64,000 nt of DNA. Source: Tolumonas osonensis. Its GTDB lineage: Bacteria > Pseudomonadota > Gammaproteobacteria > Enterobacterales > Aeromonadaceae. Position 1 is the stretch's first letter; every line of letters starts with the position of its first letter. Where the stretch lies: the NCBI RefSeq assembly GCF_014202415.1, contig NZ_JACHGR010000002.1, forward strand, positions 186,001 through 250,000, written 5' to 3'. Both the position numbers and the translations under genes were made by a program. The notes beneath the pieces are model-generated. The model searched no databases, was not told the DNA's origin, and saw only the letters and a program-made list of their open reading frames with translations. Below are positions 9,721 to 20,225 of the stretch, one piece after another.

Positions 9721-9746
9721 AAGTATTCTCCCCAGCATGAGATCAA

Positions 9747-9780
9747 ATTAAATGGAGCGGCTTTCACCGCTCCATTTTAA
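9747..9780 (-). terminator. Hairpin between rpsA and ihfB
   Basis: AAATGGAGCGG and CCGCTCCATTT pair around a CTTTCA loop. Read on the minus strand it follows the rpsA stop and is trailed by an AT-rich but not uniform T tract. It may act as a partial terminator or 3' stabiliser between rpsA and ihfB. Confidence 0.6.
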
Positions 9781-9786
9781 GAGCGA

Positions 9787-11457
9787 TTATTCGCCTTTAG
9801 CAGCTTTGAAAGCTTCAGCCATTGCATTACCGAAACCAGCTTCTTCTTGCTGATTCAGAGAATCCATAGCTGTTTTTTCTTCAGCTTCGTCTTTAGCACG
9901 AACTGACAGGCTCACTGTACGGTTTTTACGGTCAACGCCCATGAATTTGGCTTCAACTTCATCACCAACAGACAGAACCAGAGATGCGTCTTCTACACGA
10001 TCACGCGATGCATCAGCAGCACGGATGTAGCCTTCAACACCTTCTTCCAGCTCAATGGTAGCGCCTTTGCTGTCAACGGCAGTTACCTTACCTTTAACGA
10101 TAGCACCTTTTTTGTTATCTGACAGGTACTTGTTGAACGGATCTTCTTCGATCTGTTTAACACCCAGAGAGATACGCTCACGCTCTGGATCTACCTGCAG
10201 CACAACTGCTTCGATTTCGTCGCCTTTCTTGAACTCACGAACAGCGTCTTCGCCAGTTACGTTCCAGGAGATGTCAGACAGGTGAACCAGACCATCGATA
10301 CCACCGTCCAGACCAATGAAGATACCGAAATCAGTGATAGATTTGATCTTACCGCTTACGCGATCGCCTTTCGCATGAGTTTCTGCGAATTGCTGCCATG
10401 GGTTAGCTTTGCACTGCTTCAGACCCAGGGAGATACGGCGACGTTCTTCGTCGATGTCCAGAACCATAACTTCAACAGTGTCACCCACGTTAACAACTTT
10501 AGATGGGTGAATGTTTTTGTTAGTCCAGTCCATTTCAGAAACGTGAACCAGACCTTCAACGCCTTCTTCGATTTCTACGAAGCAGCCGTAATCAGTCAGG
10601 TTAGTCACACGACCAGTCAGACGTGCACCTTCTGGGTAACGTTTAGCGATAGCTACCCACGGATCTTCGCCAAGCTGTTTCAGGCCCAGAGACACACGAG
10701 TGCGCTCACGGTCGAATTTCAGAACTTTAACGGTGATTTCATCACCAACGTTCACGATTTCGGATGGGTGTTTAACACGTTTCCATGCCATGTCAGTGAT
10801 GTGCAGCAGACCGTCAACACCACCCAGATCTACGAATGCACCGTAGTCAGTCAGGTTCTTAACGATACCTTTAACTTCATGGCCTTCTTGCAGAGTAGAC
10901 AGCAGGCTGTCACGCTCAGAAGAGTTTTCAGTTTCGATAACAGCACGACGAGAAACAACAACGTTGTTGCGTTTCTGATCCAGCTTGATAACTTTGAACT
11001 CAAGCTCTTTGCCTTCCAGGTGAGCAGTGTCACGTACTGGACGCACGTCAACCAGAGAGCCTGGCAGGAATGCACGGATACCGTTCAGTTCTACGGTGAA
11101 ACCGCCTTTCACTTTGCCATTGATCAGACCAACAACAGTAGCCTGTTCTTCGTATGCTTTTTCCAGCTGCAACCATGCTTCGTGACGTTTAGCTTTCTCA
11201 CGAGACAGCAGAGTCTCACCGAAACCGTCTTCTACAGAGTCCAGAGCTACGTCAACTACGTCACCCAGTGCAATTTCCAGCTCGCCCAGTGCATTTTTGA
11301 ACTGTTCAGCAGGGATTGCAGATTCTGATTTCAGACCAGCGTCAACCAGTACGATGCCGTTTTCGATGGCAACTACAGTACCTTTAACGATGGCACCAGG
11401 ACGGGTTTCCAGTTGTTTCAGAGACTCTTCAAAGAGTTGAGCAAAAGATTCAGTCAT
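9787..11457 (-). CDS. rpsA: 30S ribosomal protein S1
   Basis: Largest ribosomal protein, which binds mRNA and helps unfold it at the 30S subunit. The 556-aa protein starts [13 protein letters not shown] and has six S1 (OB-fold) repeats. The first two are more divergent and the later four show the typical GxVxxxxDYGxFV pattern ([30 protein letters not shown]). The start at 11457 was chosen by homology over an ATG four codons upstream. There is no recognisable Shine-Dalgarno before it (the sequence is TTTTTAAAC), which fits the known S1 autoregulated initiation in E. coli. cmk lies upstream. Confidence 0.99.
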   Translation of the reverse strand: MTESFAQLFEESLKQLETRPGAIVKGTVVAIENGIVLVDAGLKSESAIPAEQFKNALGELEIALGDVVDVALDSVEDGFGETLLSREKAKRHEAWLQLEKAYEEQATVVGLINGKVKGGFTVELNGIRAFLPGSLVDVRPVRDTAHLEGKELEFKVIKLDQKRNNVVVSRRAVIETENSSERDSLLSTLQEGHEVKGIVKNLTDYGAFVDLGGVDGLLHITDMAWKRVKHPSEIVNVGDEITVKVLKFDRERTRVSLGLKQLGEDPWVAIAKRYPEGARLTGRVTNLTDYGCFVEIEEGVEGLVHVSEMDWTNKNIHPSKVVNVGDTVEVMVLDIDEERRRISLGLKQCKANPWQQFAETHAKGDRVSGKIKSITDFGIFIGLDGGIDGLVHLSDISWNVTGEDAVREFKKGDEIEAVVLQVDPERERISLGVKQIEEDPFNKYLSDNKKGAIVKGKVTAVDSKGATIELEEGVEGYIRAADASRDRVEDASLVLSVGDEVEAKFMGVDRKNRTVSLSVRAKDEAEEKTAMDSLNQQEEAGFGNAMAEAFKAAKGE

Positions 11458-11562
11458 GTTTAAAAACACTTAAAAGTTAATAACGTCCACAGGGCAATCC
11501 GGCCGCTATGGGGTTGTGGTTATTTAGCCATCCCTATCCTTGGTCTGACCGATTCAGGCTGA

Positions 11563-12255
11563 TTACTCAGCCCGAATAATCCGTTGATTTACAAGCGCCA
11601 ACACCTGATTGAAAACGGCATCAATTGACATGCTGGTTGAATCTATAACGATAGCATCATCCGCAGGTTTTAACGGCGCAACAGGGCGGTTCCGATCCCG
11701 GAAATCACGTTCCTGAATTTCTTGTAAAAGATTATCAAAATTAACATTTATTCCTTTTTGCTGCAACTGCAATTGTCTGCGCTTTGCTCGCTCTTCGGCG
11801 CTTGCATCAAGGAATATTTTCAGTGACGCGGAAGGAAAAACGACCGTTCCCATATCCCTGCCGTCTGCAATTAATCCTGGTGATTGGGCAAAATTCTGTT
11901 GCCGGACCAGTAACGCGGCTCTGACTTCAGGATAAGCGGCCACTTTACTGGCAAGATTACCTGTTTGTTCAGTTCTGATTTCGTCAGTCACATTAACGCC
12001 ATCAAGCACAATCAGAACCTGATTATTCTCAATCGGGAAAGAAACATTCAAGTTGCTGGCGAGTTCCGTCAACCGTGCGATATCATCAAGTTCAACACTT
12101 TGTTTCATTGCGGCAACGGCCAGTACCCGGTAAATGGCACCGGAATCAAGCAGGTGCCAGCCCAGCCGGGTAGCCAACAACATGCACAGAGTACCTTTTC
12201 CTGCGCCACCCGGACCATCAATGGTTACAACCGGGAAAAGAATATGATTAGTCAT
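11563..12255 (-). CDS. cmk: Cytidylate kinase
   Basis: Phosphorylates CMP and dCMP with ATP in nucleotide salvage. The 230-aa protein has the P-loop GPGGAGKGT at residues 14-22, a [11 protein letters not shown] segment and the lid region (ERAKRRQ, then [13 protein letters not shown]). The length and the position directly upstream of rpsA match the conserved cmk-rpsA pair. The 105-base gap to rpsA is the rpsA leader. Confidence 0.98.
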   Translation of the reverse strand: MTNHILFPVVTIDGPGGAGKGTLCMLLATRLGWHLLDSGAIYRVLAVAAMKQSVELDDIARLTELASNLNVSFPIENNQVLIVLDGVNVTDEIRTEQTGNLASKVAAYPEVRAALLVRQQNFAQSPGLIADGRDMGTVVFPSASLKIFLDASAEERAKRRQLQLQQKGINVNFDNLLQEIQERDFRDRNRPVAPLKPADDAIVIDSTSMSIDAVFNQVLALVNQRIIRAE

Positions 12256-12296
12256 TGTTATTATCCTGAATTTAAAGAATTAGAAGCCAATAAAGA

Positions 12297-12749
12297 TCAG
12301 AGTTTCCAGACAACGATATGCTCTTCCCACTCCCCCCGGTTGCGCTCATGAACAACCTTGCCTTTTACTGACTTGCCATACCGGTACATCTTTCTTTTAT
12401 CCCCTGTCAGCAGAGGGTGCCAAAATGGTAATGGTTTTTTTTCTGCTACCCGCCGGTATGCGCAGGTAGATGGTAACCATGGCAATGTTCTGGCGAGATG
12501 CGCATCCAGCTTAATGCAATCTGGTTCAAACTTATGGCGATTCAGGTAGTTAGAGCAACTACAACTTTCCAGATCAAGTAGATTACAGGCGACATTGGTA
12601 TAGACCAGCTCATCTGTGTCTTCGTCTATCAGTTTTGTCAGGCAACAATGTCCGCAACCGTCACAAAGCATCTCCCACTCTTCATCTGTCAGCTCTTCGA
12701 GCTCTTTATGTTCCCAGTAGCGGCTTTTGATCAGTTCTTCTTTATTCAT
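12297..12749 (-). CDS. YcgN family cysteine-cluster protein (UPF0260)
   Basis: Conserved protein of unknown function with many cysteines. The motif CDGCGHCC near the N-terminus and later Cys residues in CSCSNY suggest an Fe-S or zinc cluster; the YkgJ/YcgN families are proposed metal binders. The start is placed at MNKEELIK (12749), as in E. coli YcgN, although ATG codons two and nine codons upstream are also possible. It overlaps the end of the YcgL gene by 8 bases, so the two are translationally coupled. The pair sits beside minCDE, as in enterics. Confidence 0.88.
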   Translation of the reverse strand: MNKEELIKSRYWEHKELEELTDEEWEMLCDGCGHCCLTKLIDEDTDELVYTNVACNLLDLESCSCSNYLNRHKFEPDCIKLDAHLARTLPWLPSTCAYRRVAEKKPLPFWHPLLTGDKRKMYRYGKSVKGKVVHERNRGEWEEHIVVWKL

Positions 12750-13029
12750 GAACATCTTCCCGGGATAAGGAGGCAAGATGTTGTACCAGCAAATTATCTT
12801 CTTCCTGCTTAATCCATAACCAATAGCGGTTGGTTGTTAATTCCTGCAGAAGTTTTTCTTTGGAGACCCCGGCGATTTTGCCCAGCTTATCTTCCGGCAA
12901 TACCATCGTCAGTTCCGGTTTGCCGAAAATCTTCAACAATTCATCAGGAATGACTGAAAAATCATCTTTTTTAGCCAAAAAAAGATAGGTATTGGGTCGC
13001 TTTCTACTCCGATAAACAGCACAGATCAT
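12742..13029 (-). CDS. YcgL domain protein
   Basis: Small cytoplasmic protein of unknown function with the YcgL fold. The 95-aa sequence starts [18 protein letters not shown] and includes the conserved [10 protein letters not shown] and YWLWIKQ segments. It is transcribed divergently from minC, with a 100-base gap between starts, and overlaps the downstream ycgN-like gene by 8 bases. The ycgL/minC arrangement is conserved in gammaproteobacteria. Confidence 0.9.
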   Translation of the reverse strand: MICAVYRSRKRPNTYLFLAKKDDFSVIPDELLKIFGKPELTMVLPEDKLGKIAGVSKEKLLQELTTNRYWLWIKQEEDNLLVQHLASLSREDVHE

Positions 13030-13129
13030 GATTCTGATTAATTTCCCTGGGGTTTGTTGCTATGAATTGTCCGGAAATATAACATGTGATGCCATTAATA
13101 CTCATTGTATTGTTGTATGGAGTGGACGA

Positions 13130-13888
13130 ATGTCCGAACGCAGTTACGAGTTGAAAGGAAGTGTTTTTACAATGACCGTATTGCATCTTGAGGATGCAGT
13201 ACCTGCACAGATCCAACAGCTTCTTGAACAAAAAGCAAGCCAGGCTCCAAAATTCTTTGATTCTGCGCCTCTGGTTATCAATGTTGAACTGCTTGATGAA
13301 GTACCTGATTTTTCTCAAATCATGTCTGCGATTCTGAGCGCTAATTTTATTCCTGTCGGTGTGACCGGCGTTAAAAGTAACGAAATGCGCGAAGCGGCAA
13401 AGCAGGCCGGACTGGCAATCCTGACTGCAGGAAAGGAAACAAGTTCTGATTCTGTTGCTTTACACACCCCGAAAGAAACCATTTATAAGACACCATCAGA
13501 ATTAAGAGAAGAACAGCAGGCATCACGGAGCAATATAGCAAGCGAAGCCGAAAGTTTAGTTCCGACCCGGGTTGTGCAAGGTAATGTGCGCTCTGGACAG
13601 CAAATTTACTCTCCTGGCCCTGTCGTTATTCTGGGTTCTGTGAGTAACGGCGCTGAAATTATTTCCAATGATAGTATTCATGTATATGGTACGTTAAGAG
13701 GCCGAGCGCTTGCCGGAGCAAGAGGCAATCAAGATGCACAGATTTTCTGTGGCCACCTTGAAGCCGAATTAATTTCAATAGCAGGACACTATCTGCTGAG
13801 TGATAGCCTCCCCGAACAACATATTGGCCGGGAAGTCCAGATCCGTCTGGAAAATGAAAAGATTATTTTTGACAAATTAACTAGCTAA
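13130..13888 (+). CDS. minC: Septum site-determining protein MinC
   Basis: Inhibitor of FtsZ ring assembly, recruited to the membrane by MinD. The 252-aa protein starts [15 protein letters not shown] at 13130 by homology; an in-frame ATG 34 codons upstream is not conserved. The N-terminal FtsZ-binding domain covers about residues 1-105. A variable linker follows, then the C-terminal beta-helix domain ([41 protein letters not shown]) that binds MinD. It is the first gene of minCDE. Confidence 0.97.
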   Translation: MSERSYELKGSVFTMTVLHLEDAVPAQIQQLLEQKASQAPKFFDSAPLVINVELLDEVPDFSQIMSAILSANFIPVGVTGVKSNEMREAAKQAGLAILTAGKETSSDSVALHTPKETIYKTPSELREEQQASRSNIASEAESLVPTRVVQGNVRSGQQIYSPGPVVILGSVSNGAEIISNDSIHVYGTLRGRALAGARGNQDAQIFCGHLEAELISIAGHYLLSDSLPEQHIGREVQIRLENEKIIFDKLTS

Positions 13889-13909
13889 CGGTTTACAAGG
13901 GTAATATTC

Positions 13910-14722
13910 ATGGCACGAATTATTGTCGTTACATCCGGTAAGGGTGGTGTTGGTAAGACCACAAGTAGTGCTGCTATCAGTACCGGTCTGGCACAACGGG
14001 GAAAGAAAACCGTTGTCATTGATTTCGATATCGGACTACGAAATCTGGACCTGATCATGGGCTGTGAACGCCGGGTCGTTTATGACTTTGTCAATGTCAT
14101 AAATGGCGAAGCCACACTGAATCAGGCTCTGATAAAAGACAAACGCGTCGAAAACCTTTTTATTCTTCCTGCGTCACAGACTCGTGATAAAGACGCCTTA
14201 ACCAAAGAAGGTGTTGAGAAGATCATTAATAAACTGCAGGAGATGGATTTTGACTATATTATCTGTGATTCTCCTGCCGGTATTGAAACCGGTGCATTAA
14301 TGGCTTTGTATTTTGCTGATGAAGCAATTGTAACCACTAACCCGGAAGTTTCTTCTGTTCGCGATTCTGACCGTATTCTTGGAATTCTGGCATCAAAATC
14401 ACGTCGGGCAGAGCAAAGCCTTGAACCTGTAAAAGAACATCTGTTACTGACTCGCTATGCTCCTGGACGAGTAAACAGAGGCGATATGCTGAGCGTAGAA
14501 GATGTTCAGGAAATACTGGCAATTCCATTAGTGGGCGTGATTCCTGAATCACAGGCTGTTTTACGTGCATCAAACTCAGGTGAGCCGGTAATATTGGATC
14601 AGAACTCAGATGCCGGCCAGGCATATCTTGATACTGTTGCCCGTTTACTGGGAGAGAAACGTGATTTTCGTTTCTTGCAGGAAGAGAAAAAAGGCTTTTT
14701 TAACCGCCTGTTCGGAGGATAA
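13910..14722 (+). CDS. minD: Septum site-determining ATPase MinD
   Basis: Membrane-associated ATPase that activates MinC and oscillates with MinE. The deviant Walker A motif GKGGVGKTT lies at about residues 10-18, with DFDIGLRNLD and CDSPAGIE downstream. The C-terminal amphipathic membrane-targeting helix is present (KKGFFNRLFGG). The 270-aa length is exact for the family. It lies 21 bases after minC and 6 bases before minE. Confidence 0.99.
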   Translation: MARIIVVTSGKGGVGKTTSSAAISTGLAQRGKKTVVIDFDIGLRNLDLIMGCERRVVYDFVNVINGEATLNQALIKDKRVENLFILPASQTRDKDALTKEGVEKIINKLQEMDFDYIICDSPAGIETGALMALYFADEAIVTTNPEVSSVRDSDRILGILASKSRRAEQSLEPVKEHLLLTRYAPGRVNRGDMLSVEDVQEILAIPLVGVIPESQAVLRASNSGEPVILDQNSDAGQAYLDTVARLLGEKRDFRFLQEEKKGFFNRLFGG

Positions 14723-14728
14723 CACCTG

Positions 14729-15025
14729 ATGTCATTGCTTGATTTTTTTCTGAAATCCAGAAAAGAGAACACGGCGAAACTGGCTAAAGAACGGTTGCAG
14801 ATTATTGTTGCGCATGAAAGAACCAGCCGCAGTGGTCCTGACTATTTACCCCAGTTAAAACAGGATATTCTGGACGTGATCAGAAAATATGTGCAGATTG
14901 ATCCTGAACAGGTATCTGTGCAACTGGACAAAAAAGGCGAGCAACTTTCTGTTCTTGAGCTGAATATTATGCTGTCCGATGAAAAACAGCAGAATGCTGA
15001 AAACAGCGAAGAAACAAAAAGCTAA
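14729..15025 (+). CDS. minE: Cell division topological specificity factor MinE
   Basis: Stimulates MinD ATPase and drives the pole-to-pole oscillation. The N-terminal membrane and MinD-binding segment ([17 protein letters not shown]) and the anti-MinCD helix ([10 protein letters not shown]) are conserved, followed by the dimerisation beta domain. At 98 aa it is about ten residues longer than E. coli MinE, with an acidic tail ([15 protein letters not shown]). It is the last gene of the operon. Confidence 0.98.
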   Translation: MSLLDFFLKSRKENTAKLAKERLQIIVAHERTSRSGPDYLPQLKQDILDVIRKYVQIDPEQVSVQLDKKGEQLSVLELNIMLSDEKQQNAENSEETKS

Positions 15026-15040
15026 AAAACTTTCAGTAGC

Positions 15041-15083
15041 GTACTACCCCGATATTGGTTTTTATCAATTATCGGGGTGGTAC
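15041..15083. terminator. Long hairpin between convergent minE and rnd
   Basis: GTAC-T-ACCCCGATA at 15041-15054 pairs with TATCGGGGT-G-GTAC at 15070-15083, with a T-rich loop. It lies in the 69-base gap between convergent genes, where a bidirectional terminator would be expected, but no clean T tract follows on either strand. It may instead protect 3' ends. Confidence 0.55.
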
Positions 15084-15094
15084 ATTCCTTGTTA

Positions 15095-16192
15095 TTACAA
15101 GGCCAGTAACGAATTCCGCCAACCTGACATTAGCTTGGGTTTTTCTGCATCAGTGTTCTTCCCTTCGTACAACCAAAGCAGATATTGGTTGATTAACTTT
15201 CTCGAACCCAATAATTCAGCAGGCAAATGATTAGCTTTTGCCGCAGTATCAACCCGTTGCTTTATTTGCTTAAAATCATGTTTGTAGTGTGGGAAATCGA
15301 TCATGCGTTTCAGTCTTTCCGGCTGTGATTCTGCAGGACAGCTCATTCCCTTCTGAATACATTCCAGAATTGCAGTCGCATAACGATTTTTTTGTTGTGG
15401 CGCAATTTCGGTTTGCCCAAGTTCCCGCGGAGTTTGGGGCCGTTTCCGGCTTAACTCAATCAGAACTTCTTCCCTCAGAACAAAGTTTTGCGGTCTATCT
15501 TCCGAGATTGCCGTCTGGTAACGCCATTTAGCCAGTTCACGCAATACCGCGAGCTCTGACGGATATAATTGCCAGGCGCCGCTGATTTCACGAAATAAAT
15601 CATCAGAGATGATCGTCTGTTGTTTGGCATCCAGTAATGAAACCATCTCTTCATTAAACCATGCTGTTTTTCCTGTTCTGTCAAGATCCTGACTCAGATG
15701 TTCATATAAGGATTCAAGGTAAGAAACATCTTTGGCCGCATAAAACTTTTGCGCGTCCGTCAGTGGTCTGGCCAGCCAGTCCGTCAAGGTTTGATCCTTG
15801 GCTACGGGAACAGAACAGACCTGTTCGACCAGGCCCGCATACCCTAAGGATGCGCCATAACCAAGAAATGCCGCTGCGACTTGTGTATCGAATATTCTGC
15901 CAGGCAATTTTTTCGTACAAACCTGCAAGACATCCAGGTCTTCTTTGCATGAATGAAAAACAAAAAGTTTGTTATCAGAAAAAATTGCATCCCATAACAA
16001 CTGGGTTGAGCTAATAGCCAAGGGGTCGATAAGATAATCAACAGAATTAATATGGATCTGCAATAACCCTAGTTTAGGAAAATACGTTGAAACACGAATA
16101 AATTCGGTATCCAGCAGCAAGATTGGGGTGGAACTGATTTCAGCCAGCAATGGCTGTAATAAAATATCTGAATCTATATAGCTATATGACAT
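15095..16192 (-). CDS. rnd: Ribonuclease D
   Basis: 3'-5' exoribonuclease that trims tRNA precursors and other small RNAs. The 365-aa protein has a DEDD exonuclease domain with LLLDTEFIR (D28 and E30) and later acidic residues in FHSCKEDLDV and YAAKDVSYL. HRDC-like helical domains follow (LRELAKWRYQTA). It is convergent with minE. Synteny next to minCDE is common in this class. Confidence 0.95.
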   Translation of the reverse strand: MSYSYIDSDILLQPLLAEISSTPILLLDTEFIRVSTYFPKLGLLQIHINSVDYLIDPLAISSTQLLWDAIFSDNKLFVFHSCKEDLDVLQVCTKKLPGRIFDTQVAAAFLGYGASLGYAGLVEQVCSVPVAKDQTLTDWLARPLTDAQKFYAAKDVSYLESLYEHLSQDLDRTGKTAWFNEEMVSLLDAKQQTIISDDLFREISGAWQLYPSELAVLRELAKWRYQTAISEDRPQNFVLREEVLIELSRKRPQTPRELGQTEIAPQQKNRYATAILECIQKGMSCPAESQPERLKRMIDFPHYKHDFKQIKQRVDTAAKANHLPAELLGSRKLINQYLLWLYEGKNTDAEKPKLMSGWRNSLLAL

Positions 16193-16210
16193 GTTAGTCC
16201 GACTATCCGG

Positions 16211-16969
16211 TTATGCAGGATTATCAATATCGATAAAATGCACTTCCAGTTCACTGAATTGTTGCTGTAACCACTCCCCTAATGCCTTAATGCCATAACG
16301 CTCGGTGGCGTGATGACCTGCGGCATAGAAAACCACATCGTTTTCCCGGGCAGTATGGATCGTATGCTCTGAAACTTCGCCACTGATATATGCATCAACA
16401 CCATAGTCTATGGCTTGCTGAATATAGTTTTGCGCACCGCCGCTACACCAGGCTATATGACTAAGCTTATTTTCCGGATGATGGCTGATTAATGGTTCTC
16501 TTTTCAAAGCAGAGGTGATATAGCCTGTCATCTGCAATGCAGACATTGACTCCGGCAAATATCCATGGAAAACAAGACATTGAGGATCTTCAGGGTTGAT
16601 TGGTTCTATACCAATTAAACCTAATTTTTCTCCTAATTTCGCGTTATTACCCAAGTGGATATGTGCATCGAGCGGAAGATGATACGCCAGAAGGTTAATT
16701 TCATTTCTGATTAAACTACGGATCCGCTGCCCTTTCATACCTCTTATTGCCTGGGGTTCACCTGGCCAGAAGTAACCGTGATGAACCAGTAACGCATCCG
16801 CCTGAAGCCGGATAGCTTCATCAACTAATGCCTGAGATGCCGTTACCCCGGTAATAATTTTTTTGATTTCCCTTTTTCCCTCGACCTGCAACCCATTAGG
16901 CGCATAGTCTTTGAATAGAGAAACTGCCAGTAAACTATTGAGGTATGATTCCAGATCCGTATTTTTCAT
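16211..16969 (-). CDS. ybgI: Nif3-like dinuclear metal centre protein (YbgI)
   Basis: Member of the Nif3/YbgI family, hexameric cytoplasmic proteins with a two-metal site and no settled function. Metal-ligand motifs are seen as VHHGYFW, HLPLDAH and, near the C-terminus, GHHATERYG. The start is set at MKNTDLESYL (16969), matching E. coli YbgI; an ATG five codons upstream is in frame but not conserved. It is 252 aa long. It lies 11 bases after dedD. Confidence 0.93.
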   Translation of the reverse strand: MKNTDLESYLNSLLAVSLFKDYAPNGLQVEGKREIKKIITGVTASQALVDEAIRLQADALLVHHGYFWPGEPQAIRGMKGQRIRSLIRNEINLLAYHLPLDAHIHLGNNAKLGEKLGLIGIEPINPEDPQCLVFHGYLPESMSALQMTGYITSALKREPLISHHPENKLSHIAWCSGGAQNYIQQAIDYGVDAYISGEVSEHTIHTARENDVVFYAAGHHATERYGIKALGEWLQQQFSELEVHFIDIDNPA

Positions 16970-16980
16970 ATTCGGCTTAC

Positions 16981-17952
16981 TCAATTGATCGATGAATATG
17001 AAATAATTCTGGCTGACGTGCCGCCAACGCGGTTAATGCCACTCAGCATTGATTGTAATTTATCCTTTGACACGTCAGGACCAACGACAACACGAGTTAA
17101 CTGCCCGGAACGCTGGGCTGACGCGCTATAACCTGCGCTACGTAATTTTGCGGCCAACGCTTTGGCATTCTCCGCATTAGAGAAAACACCAACCTGAATC
17201 ATCCAGGAACCACCCGCAGCCGGTTTTGATGCAGGCTTATAAGTTGTTGTCGCTGATACCGATGAACCTGATTTCAGAGCCGCTCTTTCAGCTTCAACCT
17301 GTGCCGGTGTTTTTATTGTGATACCACTTTCATCACGTCTTACAGTGGTTTGTACGTCAGTAACTGGTTTTTCTGTCATTGTGACAGTATCCGATTTTGA
17401 CAAGGCCAACTGCTCAGCTTTTCTTTTTGCTTCCAGGGCAGCAGCTTTAGCTTTGGCAGCTGCGAGCAGTTCTTGTTTCCGGAGTTCTTCTTGTTCGCGC
17501 GCCTTCTTCCTGGCAACGTCGGTCATGCTATCTTGCGGTTCATTATTAACAGCAACCACTTCTTTATCACTTACTGCACCGTTTTCCGTGATAGTCACCG
17601 GAGCAGCAACTTCTTCAATTTGCCAGTTTTCCTTATTGGCAACAACCGCAGATGATGCAGCCGAAACGGGTGCATTATTAGCAGCAACAGAGACGGTGTC
17701 GGATACAACAACAGGATTACCACTGACGGTTCCTGATGATGCTGGAGTAGCGGTTGCGACACTTGAACTGGTAGTTGTATTTTGAGTGCCTGTTGCAACA
17801 CCCGCTAACGATTGTTCTGGCCGTAAAGGAATGCTGCCAGTTGGCGCTGAAATATCATTTTTCTTGCCCATTAATAAATCAGGAAGAAAAACAACTCCTA
17901 AAGACACTAATATAACGGTACCGATCAACCGGTTCTGAAATTGCGTAGCCAA
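16981..17952 (-). CDS. dedD: SPOR-domain cell division protein DedD
   Basis: Inner-membrane septal protein whose C-terminal SPOR domain binds denuded peptidoglycan at the division site. The 323-aa protein has one transmembrane segment near the N-terminus (about residues 8-28), a long Ala-, Thr- and Val-rich periplasmic linker with a charged KKAREQEELRKQEL stretch, and a SPOR domain from about residue 246 (GSWMIQVGVFSNAENAK). It is longer than E. coli DedD (about 220 aa) because of the linker. It follows folC as in the accD-folC-dedD order of enterics. Confidence 0.88.
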   Translation of the reverse strand: MATQFQNRLIGTVILVSLGVVFLPDLLMGKKNDISAPTGSIPLRPEQSLAGVATGTQNTTTSSSVATATPASSGTVSGNPVVVSDTVSVAANNAPVSAASSAVVANKENWQIEEVAAPVTITENGAVSDKEVVAVNNEPQDSMTDVARKKAREQEELRKQELLAAAKAKAAALEAKRKAEQLALSKSDTVTMTEKPVTDVQTTVRRDESGITIKTPAQVEAERAALKSGSSVSATTTYKPASKPAAGGSWMIQVGVFSNAENAKALAAKLRSAGYSASAQRSGQLTRVVVGPDVSKDKLQSMLSGINRVGGTSARIISYSSIN

Positions 17953-17985
17953 GATAGTTAACCTCTGAATTATCTCTGCTTAAAT

Positions 17986-19242
17986 TTAATGTTGTACCGT
18001 GCCGGCCAGGACATCCGCAACAGTGAAAAACGAACCAAACACAATAATGAGATCATGCGCAGTCGCTTCAGTCAGCGCGGCCTTATAGGCATCAGTAACA
18101 TTTACATGACATGTATAAATACTTTTTGATGGCAGAACAGCAGCCAAGTCTTTCGCCATGGCGGCTCTTGCCCCGGATAAATCAGCCAGGTACCAGATAT
18201 CAACATAAGGAACAACATGCTGAAGCGTATGTTCTATATCTTTATCTTTAAGCATACCCACGACTGCCAGAATTCTATCCGCTTTTTGCTTATTCAACTG
18301 CTCAGCCAGGTAACGTGCTGCATGAGGATTATGAGCAACATCAATAATTACCGTCGGATTGTGCTGTAATGTCTGAAAACGCCCCGTAAGTTGCACCTGA
18401 CTTAATCCATTACAGATCGCATCTTGTGATATGGATAAAGGTACATGTTCTAATGTGGCCAACACAGTTGCTGCATTTTGTAATGGTAACACCGGGACAG
18501 GCAAATCCTTCAGTTGCCAATGCTGCCCCTGAAATGCCCATTTATCACCCGTCACCTGATAATCAAATTGTTCCCCGACCGCATACAACCTGGCATTTAT
18601 CTGTTCAACTGCGGTATATAATGTTTGCGGAGGATTAGGTTCTCCACAGATTGCCGGTTTTCCGGAGCGGTAAATTCCGGCTTTTTCTACTGCAATTGCC
18701 TCTTTGGTGTCGCCAAGCCAGTCACAATGATCTAGGTCAATGCTGGTAATAACGGATATATCAGCATCGATAATATTTGTCGCATCGAGCCTGCCACCCA
18801 GCCCTACTTCCAGGATAATGACATCGGGCTGATATTTTTTAAATACAGCAAAAGCGGCCAGTGTTCCGAATTCAAAAAACGTCAGGCTGATTTCAGCCCT
18901 TTTTTGCTCAATCTCGCCGAACGCCGAACACAGGTCTTCATCGCTGATTTCACAACCATTAATTTTTACCCGTTCGTTATAACGTAACAAATGCGGAGAG
19001 GCATAGACTCCTGTCGAATAGCCGGCAGCCTGTAATATACTGGCCAGCATTGCACAGGTAGATCCTTTACCATTGGTACCACCTACAGTGATAACAATGC
19101 CTGGTAACCGGGTTAAATCCATTCTTTCTGCAACCGTTCTGACACGTTGCAAACCCAGTTCAATCTGCTGAGGATGTATCTGCTCTAAATAAGAAAGCCA
19201 GTCGGATAAAGACTGGCTTTGGGTCATGACTGGTAATGTCAT
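17986..19242 (-). CDS. folC: Bifunctional tetrahydrofolate synthase / folylpolyglutamate synthase
   Basis: Adds glutamate to dihydropteroate and to reduced folates using ATP. The 418-aa protein has the Mur-ligase-like P-loop [10 protein letters not shown] (about residues 54-63), HLLRYNERV, and [12 protein letters not shown] in the C-terminal domain. Its start overlaps the accD stop by four bases, indicating translational coupling. Confidence 0.97.
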   Translation of the reverse strand: MTLPVMTQSQSLSDWLSYLEQIHPQQIELGLQRVRTVAERMDLTRLPGIVITVGGTNGKGSTCAMLASILQAAGYSTGVYASPHLLRYNERVKINGCEISDEDLCSAFGEIEQKRAEISLTFFEFGTLAAFAVFKKYQPDVIILEVGLGGRLDATNIIDADISVITSIDLDHCDWLGDTKEAIAVEKAGIYRSGKPAICGEPNPPQTLYTAVEQINARLYAVGEQFDYQVTGDKWAFQGQHWQLKDLPVPVLPLQNAATVLATLEHVPLSISQDAICNGLSQVQLTGRFQTLQHNPTVIIDVAHNPHAARYLAEQLNKQKADRILAVVGMLKDKDIEHTLQHVVPYVDIWYLADLSGARAAMAKDLAAVLPSKSIYTCHVNVTDAYKAALTEATAHDLIIVFGSFFTVADVLAGTVQH

Positions 19243-20105
19243 GCGTGATGTTCCTCAATAACACTCAGATTCATGTATTTACCCAGAATCGAGGCTAATT
19301 TATCGCGCATATCACGACGATCGATAATCATATCGATGGCGCCTTTTTCCAGCAGGAATTCTGACCGTTGGAATCCTTCAGGTAATTTCTCACGTACAGT
19401 CTGCTCGATAACACGAGGACCCGCGAAGCCAATCAATGCCTTAGGTTCACCAACGTTGATATCGCCGAGCATCGCAAAACTGGCTGAAACACCACCCATA
19501 GTCGGATCGGTCAGGACAGAGATATAAGGCAAACCTTCTTCACTCAAGTGCTCAAGCGCAGCACTGGTTTTAGCCATTTGCATCAGGGAGAACAGGGCTT
19601 CCTGCATACGGGCACCACCAGATGCAGAGAAACAGATCAAACCACGGCGCTCTTTAATACATTCTTCAACAGCACGTACAAAACGGGCACCGACAACGGA
19701 ACCCATTGAGCCCCCCATGAATGCGAATTCGAATGCACAAGCTACAACAGGAACACCTTTTACGGTTCCCTTCATGACTACCAACGCATCTTTCTCATTG
19801 GTGTCTTTCTGGGCTGACGTCAGGCGATCTTTGTATTTTTTAGAATCTTTAAATTTCAGAATATCCTGAGGTTCAAGTTCAGCGCCCAATTCACTGCGGT
19901 TATTGGCATCAAGGAAACGCTCTAAACGCGCTCTGGCGCCAATACGCATGTGATGACCACATTTTGGACAAACAGATAAACTGCGTTCTACTTCGGCTTT
20001 ATATAATACCTGCTCACACCCATCGCATTTCGTCCAGATACCTTCAGGTATGTTATGACGACGAGTGTTATCGCTTTTTGGAAGAATCTTTTCAAGCCAG
20101 CTCAT
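19239..20105 (-). CDS. accD: Acetyl-CoA carboxylase carboxyltransferase subunit beta
   Basis: Beta subunit of the carboxyltransferase that transfers CO2 from biotin to acetyl-CoA to make malonyl-CoA. An N-terminal zinc ribbon with C27, C30, C46 and C49 precedes the crotonase-like carboxyltransferase domain ([36 protein letters not shown]). The 288-aa length is close to E. coli (304). It lies upstream of folC with a four-base overlap. An inverted-repeat hairpin sits in its leader. Confidence 0.98.
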   Translation of the reverse strand: MSWLEKILPKSDNTRRHNIPEGIWTKCDGCEQVLYKAEVERSLSVCPKCGHHMRIGARARLERFLDANNRSELGAELEPQDILKFKDSKKYKDRLTSAQKDTNEKDALVVMKGTVKGVPVVACAFEFAFMGGSMGSVVGARFVRAVEECIKERRGLICFSASGGARMQEALFSLMQMAKTSAALEHLSEEGLPYISVLTDPTMGGVSASFAMLGDINVGEPKALIGFAGPRVIEQTVREKLPEGFQRSEFLLEKGAIDMIIDRRDMRDKLASILGKYMNLSVIEEHHA

Positions 20106-20130
20106 GGGATTCCTTACTTTAGTCTTAACC

Positions 20131-20165
20131 CGATCAAAACCTACTGATTAATCTCGTTTTGATCG
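20131..20165 (-). promoter_or_regulatory. Perfect 10-bp inverted repeat in the accD leader
   Basis: CGATCAAAAC (20131-20140) and GTTTTGATCG (20156-20165) flank a 15-base loop, ending about 25 bases upstream of the accD ATG. No T tract follows, so it is not an obvious terminator for truA. It could be an operator or an RNA hairpin influencing accD translation. Confidence 0.5.
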
Positions 20166-20225
20166 ATAGATATCAACCGTGCATTAAAGCACAAAAGTCA
20201 CAGTTTGTTTACTTATCGTTATAAT

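Noticed and set aside
10282-11328. Long 348-residue open frame on the plus strand opposite rpsA
   Set aside because: It lies wholly antisense to the strongly conserved S1 gene. Its composition (many Phe, Thr and Asn) is what biased codon use in highly expressed rpsA gives on the opposite strand. No ribosome-binding context was seen.
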